The notes under the pieces: model-generated
The model's input: only the letters and a program-made list of their open reading frames with translations
Database searches by the model: none
Told to the model about the DNA's origin: nothing
Source of the DNA: Myxococcales bacterium
Lineage (GTDB): Bacteria; Myxococcota_A; Bradymonadia; Bradymonadales; Bradymonadaceae
NCBI GenBank assembly: GCA_007120615.1
Contig: SKNI01000055.1
Coordinates: forward strand, 1 to 8,657
Reading direction: 5' to 3'
DNA: 8,657 nt
In this document: in pieces, positions 6,901-8,657 of the stretch
Position numbering within the stretch: position 1 is the stretch's first letter
Layout: each line of letters starts with the position of its first letter
Position numbers and translations under genes: made by a program

Positions 6901-8657
6901 GTCGACGGCGCCCACGACGGCGGCGTCGAGCTCACCATTTCGAAGTGCTTCCCCGGCCAATTCCAGCGCCAGAAGCCCCGAGATCTCCTCGCCGCTGAGC
7001 GTCATGCTCGGGCCTTTGAGATCGAATTGGCTGTTGAGGCGGTTGGTCACCAGGTTGGGCATGGTGCCCAGAACGCCGGCTGCTTCTGCGGCGCCGATGA
7101 GCACGTCGCGGTGGTCTTCGCCGCCGGCTGTTAGTTCCGGCCCCAGACGCCAGCGAACCAGGTAGCGGCAGGTCTCGATATCGCATTGCATCCCGAGTGA
7201 GATTCCCGTGCTCTCTGATGGGAGCTCGGAGATCTGGTGGGAGAGCTGCATGGCCGCTTCCAGAATTAGCAATTGCTGGGGCAGGGTCTGCTGGAGGTCT
7301 CGCGGCGGAAAGCGGACTTCGCCGACGTCGAGTTTGATCTCTGTTGCGCGGGCTTCGGGGCCCTCTTTGCCGTCGGTGACCCGGCTCTCGTTGTGAAAGA
7401 GAGAGCGGGCAAAGTCGAGGCGGTCTTTTCCGTCTGCGGCAACCACGCTCATGGCGACTACGGCCAGGTCTTCTCGTTCGGGCGCTGAGCTAGACTCCAA
7501 CTCGGCGGGGACGGCCATTGAGGTGGGAAGGTCGACGAATTCTTCAAGTATCAGGTGGGCGTTATTTCCGCCGAATCCGAAGTTATTGATGGCGGCGCGG
7601 CGGGGGCCGTCGCAGTCCCAGGGCTCCGATTCGGTGAGGTGTCGAAGGGGGCCGCCGCCTTTGAGTTCGTCGATGGGGTCATCGGCGTTGAGCGTAGCTG
7701 GTCGGGTCTTGTGCTCGATGGCGGCGATGAGCTTGATGATGCCGGCGACGCCGGAGACGGTGATCAGGTGTCCAAGGTTGCTTTTGAGGGAGGCCACGGG
7801 GAGTGGTTCGTCGACGTCTCCGAATATGTTGGACATGCTGCGGATTTCGGTGGCGTCGCCCAGAGCGGTTCCGGCGGCGTGGCATTCCACAAGGGAGAGG
7901 TCTTCCGGTCGAAGGCCCGCGCGCTTATAAGCCTGGGTCATGCAGCGGACCTGGCCCTCTTCGGAGGGGGTAAGCAGTCCGCGGCTTCGGCCGTCGTTGG
8001 AGAGTCCGGCGCCTCGGATGACGGCGCGAATGGGGTCTCCGTCGGCGACGGCATCTTCCAGGCGCTTTAATACAAGAACTCCGGCCCCTTCGGCGGGGAC
8101 GAGGCCGTCGGCGTCGCGGTGAAAGGGTCGGCTCTGGCCGGTTTTGCTCATGGCCTGAAGCGCGCAGAATCCGATATGCAATAGCAAGTCGTCGGCCCGG
8201 TTAACGCCGCCGGCGAGCATGAGGTCGGCGTCGCCTCGTTGGAGACGGTCGCAGGCTAATTTGATGGCGTAGAGCGACGAGGCACAGGCGACGTCCAAAC
8301 AATAGGAGTTTCCGCCGAGGCCCAGCGAACGCGCGATGAATTGGGCGGGAAGGCCCGACATAAATCGGTTTCGGGGATCTACCTCGGGGCCCGTCTCCCA
8401 GCCGCTTTTCTCGCGCCAGAAGCGCTCCGCAAGATCGGACATCGAGCGGGTGGGGTAGCTCTTATTGCCCAGGATCACCCCGGCTCGGGCGTGCTTTCGG
8501 CTCAGGTCCTGTCCGGCACTCTTTAAGGCTTCCCGGCCGGCGTGAAGTCCCCATTTGAAGATGGGGTCGAGGCCGGAGAGTTGGTCCTCGGGAAGGTGAA
8601 ATCCAGAGGGGTCGAAGACATCATCGAAGCCGTGAACGAAGCCGCCCTGGTCGGTCC
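907..8657 (-). CDS. Pfa3/PfaC-like multidomain PUFA or secondary-lipid synthase subunit (KS-CLF-AT-DH-DH-PSDH), 5' end outside window
   Basis: This frame is open from the right window edge to a TAG at 909-907, giving 2,582 visible residues (residue 1 is the codon at 8655-8653). The true start lies outside the window: the frame contains conserved KS sequence upstream of the first GTG at 8478, and some 50-70 N-terminal KS residues are probably missing. Domains: KS (1-377), CLF (394-724), AT (811-1144), disordered linker (1164-1404), FabA-type double hotdogs (1434-1804 and 1844-2199), PS-DH (2214-2464), C-terminal extension (2470-2582). KS-CLF-AT-DH-DH is the known layout of Pfa3/OrfB-like subunits of PUFA synthases, which build long-chain fatty acids iteratively on ACP-bound chains in the cytoplasm. 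Marine gammaproteobacterial PfaC (about 2,000 residues) lacks the AT and the last two parts. No ACP, KR or ER is present, so partner subunits are required. The product could be a PUFA or another specialised lipid. The family is secure; the product is not. Confidence 0.88.
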   Translation of the reverse strand, partial: TDQGGFVHGFDDVFDPSGFHLPEDQLSGLDPIFKWGLHAGREALKSAGQDLSRKHARAGVILGNKSYPTRSMSDLAERFWREKSGWETGPEVDPRNRFMSGLPAQFIARSLGLGGNSYCLDVACASSLYAIKLACDRLQRGDADLMLAGGVNRADDLLLHIGFCALQAMSKTGQSRPFHRDADGLVPAEGAGVLVLKRLEDAVADGDPIRAVIRGAGLSNDGRSRGLLTPSEEGQVRCMTQAYKRAGLRPEDLSLVECHAAGTALGDATEIRSMSNIFGDVDEPLPVASLKSNLGHLITVSGVAGIIKLIAAIEHKTRPATLNADDPIDELKGGGPLRHLTESEPWDCDGPRRAAINNFGFGGNNAHLILEEFVDLPTSMAVPAELESSSAPEREDLAVVAMSVVAADGKDRLDFARSLFHNESRVTDGKEGPEARATEIKLDVGEVRFPPRDLQQTLPQQLLILEAAMQLSHQISELPSESTGISLGMQCDIETCRYLVRWRLGPELTAGGEDHRDVLIGAAEAAGVLGTMPNLVTNRLNSQFDLKGPSMTLSGEEISGLLALELAGEALRNGELDAAVVGAVDLSCEPVHRAVAEALLPEDRHIPGDAAVVLIIKRLSTAQSDGDEILAILPGDPDKALSPYTTEEQPVVPAMAPLFGHAHAASGLVQVAAAVEAASRRTVPATDQRPAAPWLPDYRRQTTLSIDTIMGDSLSAVVAPYRERAADRFVDERPPTIHVYTGGDLAELSRNLESRVESFGKTGPLRLTITARDQNEYRTRRAQALEALSTLDAAPAFGTLARGIYLGDGSIQGETAFVFTGPAGSYENMGRELILAMPELVDAVAERADCIEASAGWIFDPPGGETPGPAKKLWGAAFMCQLHAQLSRNILGIEPEAAIGFCAGETNALFAMGAWSDFDGLYIDLEREGIFDRRIGGRFDTVKEAFGLEEGEADWQTWRLLAPVEKVEAAMEGETRCYITIVNAPGDLVLGGEPEACARVIEKVGEQIARPLGYNVAMHCQATAPIEELWYELHHKPTEPVEGVRFYTHATLDHYEVNAERAAQALVGQALNRVDFPKLINKAYDDGVRIFIEHGPRAGCTRWIKKILGDRKHLAVSLDRTGKDSLSQAVDTTARLIAAGVAVDHKNLMDRLASASPLETFGERTTPKNKRMLTFPAHLPEVKLPAISVEKPAKSEKSANSASIEKTAETLLYPPLLPSVSTPLPRQQPVAAAEATPQPAPSPEPSVKKYPSAQPPVQPAPQAQISPEPRTVEGQLAAMHADFLRERASIHQEFLDQQHRTSQWFLQMAQSGAPIPQHFEAPAQPYTVPPNTIPTNGLGVQQPAQSTQPAPTPARTPSSELTQLTKSPATNGQAPDAGVAVPVSVTPEPPKKELTELEAVIQRAQDPQRFNRPNQFDRKGLEIHASGKISEIFGPLFACQDDCFRQVRMPEPPLLLVDRVTGIDAEPGAMEKQGIIWTETDIQPDAWYLHRGRVPVGITVEAGQADLMLISWMGADFQNKNERIYRLLGCEQTFHGELPKPGETLQYEIHIDEHARSGAVRLFFFHYDLIVNGELRLSVRDGQAGFFTDEELANSDGVLWKPTDMPEPDGPAAEPIVLPEAKSFGPDKVKAFAAGRAYDCFGKGFEKAAAHTETPNIADGQMLFLDEVQEFDPTGGPHGRGYLRAVQKITPDTWFFDGHFKNDPCMPGTLMLEGCTQTMAFYLAGLGFTLDRDGWRFEPVSGHSCKMRCRGQVTPTSKEVIYELFVHEVQGGDQPTLYADLLCTVDGRKAFHCARFGLQMVPDWPIERHPEWIEEVKATNHDEVRPVAEIDGFKYDQESIVNCCMGRPSSAFGEMYRPFDGFRRTPRLPRPPYLFISRISEIQGAPAGMEQGSSVVAEYDVPSDAWYFDDAISGTMPFSVLMEVGLQPCGWLASYIGSTLTTDQELFFRNLDGTGEVFCEITRSTKRLRTEAKLKTLSQAGAMIIVGFDVEVFADSELAFSMDTVFGFFPAASLAKQAGLATSDELRARRTEEAPQTLENVTPLALGDRQQSESFSMFDRITGLWPDGGEAGLGRIRSEQDVDPNAWYFNAHFFQDPVQPGSLGVEAMLQLLQTWMVAEEMDKGIENPRFVPIMHGRPTTWKYRGQVSPEKESVVLDLEITERSEEGADKPYAVATASLWVDDIRLYEVQNLAVQIVSSDPPGKKKGSDQTQRVVESVEHLDPTKDTWIGDHRPTFTRPVLPMMLIADRLAAAADRVSEEPVVQLSDVHLRGWAFIDGPTELTTRTDTTDEHLQVALSVGDKELATATVHTGPWPEAPPAIDASKDAEEMIAPYESGSLFHGPAFQLLIEGQMGSTGAQGTLDAGRDDVPTSLLHPALLDAALHVIPHDSLHRWASEIPEDTVGYPHKIDHLTIHGPTPTDGEVTVRVALLKVESNRFLTFHIQFLAADEVWADMHLVEAVFPKGRLGRGNPADRRAFLRDRVYFEGLGLSRIDDDQTTLTVKEFRQNDWFEGTVAAVYGLSEDDNLIEQTRQVAIKDHLAHKAKVHPSTITVDGDRATCDGKEFALLVETPKPTEFVVRSQ
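910..1248 (-). other. C-terminal extension of unknown function, possibly a degenerate PPTase-like module
   Basis: Residues 2470-2582 follow the PS-DH. They begin with DRRAFLRDRVYFEGLGLSR, a segment often seen trailing PS-DH domains, then contain a hydrophobic GTVAAVYGL segment and VAIKDHLAHKAKVHPSTITV. The last stretch weakly resembles the AcpS/Sfp core (FxxKEAxxK), with KD (2537-2538) at the KE position. The usual upstream GxDxE motif of phosphopantetheinyl transferases is absent, so an active enzyme is unlikely. It may be a docking or scaffold remnant. Confidence 0.35.
1264..2016 (-). other. Polyketide-synthase-type dehydratase (PS-DH) domain
   Basis: Residues 2214-2464 carry PS-DH hallmarks. 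DHRPTFTRPVLPMM, with His2232, corresponds to the HxxxGxxxxP motif, though the Gly is replaced and the spacing to Pro is one residue longer. A FHGPAF segment (2340-2345) matches the conserved substrate-tunnel motif. HPALLDAALH contains Asp2380 in a DxxxQ/H arrangement. The His/Asp dyad therefore appears intact. In known PUFA synthases a PKS-type DH sits at the C terminus of the PfaA/Pfa2 subunit; here it follows two FabA-type units. The slightly altered His motif leaves open that it is structural. Confidence 0.8.
2038..2046 (-). other. A9 homopolymer in the coding strand at the DH/PS-DH boundary
   Basis: The minus strand reads GGT AAA AAA AAA GGC, encoding Lys2204-2206. The frame is open on both sides with nine A residues. 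With eight A the frame meets TAG at 2015-2013; with ten A it meets TGA at 2032-2030. Runs of this length are known sites of RNA polymerase slippage. Whether slippage occurs here is not known. Confidence 0.9.
2059..3156 (-). other. Second FabA-type dehydratase unit (double hotdog)
   Basis: The first half (about 1844-2004) has WYFDDAISGTMPFSVLMEVG followed by LQPCGWLASYIG, with Ala1911 at the histidine position; the LQPCGWL segment is a hallmark of PfaC DH domains. The second half (about 2044-2199) has WYFNAHFFQDPVQPGSLGVE, keeping His2092 and Glu2106. The two DH units are divergent in sequence, as expected for units with different chain-length or double-bond preferences. The unit ends just before a KKK run encoded by an A9 tract. 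Confidence 0.85.
3244..4395 (-). other. First FabA-type dehydratase unit (double hotdog)
   Basis: Two hotdog halves are visible. The first (about 1434-1589) has WYLHRGRVPVGITVEAGQAD and lacks the FabA-type histidine at the usual position (Gly1492). The second (about 1639-1804) has WFFDGHFKNDPCMPGTLMLE with His1699 at the FabA histidine position and Glu1713 fourteen residues on, where FabA has its catalytic Asp. The pairing of a degenerate and a catalytic half is typical of PfaC DH units, which dehydrate and, in some cases, isomerise 3-hydroxyacyl chains. Confidence 0.85.
4459..5166 (-). other. Pro/Ala/Gln-rich interdomain linker with a periodic helix
   Basis: Residues 1164-1404 contain long stretches rich in P, A, Q, S and T with no folded-domain signature, starting with a Lys/Ser/Ala patch (KPAKSEKSANSASIEK). 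Such linkers separate the condensing half from the dehydratase half in large synthases. In the middle, residues 1280-1309 form a predicted amphipathic helix with Phe-Leu pairs every 11 residues. The underlying DNA has local short repeats (for example CTGATTTC-like units around 5056-5090). Confidence 0.75.
5224..6225 (-). other. PfaB/Pfa3-type acyltransferase (AT) domain
   Basis: Residues 811-1144. It begins with AFVFTGPAGSYENMGREL, the counterpart of the usual FPGQGSQ start. The nucleophile elbow is GFCAGE in place of GHSxGE, with Cys902 where Ser is expected. The downstream segment with FAMGAW resembles the PfaB AT. The catalytic histidine is probably His1019 in YNVAMHCQA. Further conserved features are NAPGDLVLGGEP and EHGPRAGCTRWI near the end. 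In Pfa systems this AT class influences the final product and may act in chain release or acyl transfer rather than malonyl loading. Its specificity here cannot be read from the sequence. Confidence 0.82.
6484..7476 (-). other. Chain-length-factor-like (inactive KS) domain
   Basis: Residues 394-724 have a thiolase-type KS fold signature without a catalytic cysteine. The motif GPSMTLSGEEISGLLALELA aligns with the KS nucleophile loop and puts Glu557 at the Cys position. A GHAHAASGLVQVAAA segment matches the second KS histidine loop (His661), but the Lys and Asn of KSNxGH are absent. This matches the CLF of Pfa synthases, which pairs with the preceding KS and is thought to influence chain length. 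Sequence divergence is much greater than in the KS. Confidence 0.85.
7525..8657 (-). other. Ketosynthase (KS) domain, N-terminus cut
   Basis: Residues 1-377 of the visible protein. The nucleophile is Cys124 in DVACASSLYAIKLA (codon at 8286-8284). The two catalytic histidines are His259 in VECHAAGT and His296 in KSNLGH, and the domain ends with the usual NNFGFGGNNAH segment. All three catalytic residues are intact, so this should be the condensing KS. The segment QAMSKTGQSRPFHRDADG fits PUFA/PKS-type KS domains rather than FabF. The part missing at the window edge would hold the usual N-terminal strand and loop. Confidence 0.93.

Noticed and set aside
8476..8478. GTG as the start codon of the synthase
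   Set aside because: The frame is open to the window edge, and its 59 upstream codons encode KS sequence (for example RGGF-like QGGF and the DPIFKWGLHAGREAL helix). The GTG is the Val of the KS core strand GVILG, so the true start is outside the window.

Overview
The window is dominated by one very large minus-strand gene (907-8657, cut by the right window edge). It encodes at least 2,582 residues of a multidomain iterative fatty-acid/polyketide synthase. From N to C terminus the visible domains are: ketosynthase (KS, first residues missing), chain-length-factor-like KS (CLF), acyltransferase (AT), a long Pro/Ala/Gln-rich linker with a short periodic helix, two FabA-type double-hotdog dehydratase units, a polyketide-synthase-type dehydratase (PS-DH), and a ~110-residue C-terminal extension. 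The order KS-CLF-AT-DH-DH is that of PfaC, or of the myxobacterial Pfa3 and thraustochytrid OrfB-like subunits, of polyunsaturated fatty acid (PUFA) or related 'secondary lipid' synthases. The unusual part is the PS-DH plus extension at the C terminus, where Pfa3 is known to carry an acylglycerophosphate acyltransferase or nothing.

The left end (1-106, minus strand) holds the first 35 codons of a second gene, which reads leftwards out of the window. Its start is a short Lys-rich segment and its function cannot be assigned. Between the two genes lies about 800 bp (107-906) with no convincing gene. It contains a family of short direct repeats (204-329), two compact GC hairpins (413-451), a 10-bp palindrome (475-484), and two stem-loops (795-848) just past the stop codon of the synthase gene.

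Organism: the strongly GC-biased third codon positions, the giant Pfa3-like gene and its acidic composition suggest a delta-proteobacterial lineage (Myxococcota, or a Bradymonadia-like group). This is inference, as no taxonomic marker is present. No ACP, ketoreductase or enoylreductase domain is visible, so this subunit must work with partner proteins or with domains encoded to the right of the window. In PUFA synthases the partners supply tandem ACPs, KR, ER and the phosphopantetheinyl transferase. The KS/CLF pair would elongate, the AT would load or transfer acyl groups, and the dehydratases would set double-bond positions.

The points most worth a second look are: the appended third dehydratase; an A9 homopolymer exactly at the junction before it, with immediate stops in both alternative frames; the Ser-to-Cys change in the AT nucleophile motif; and an exact 11-residue periodic helix in the linker.
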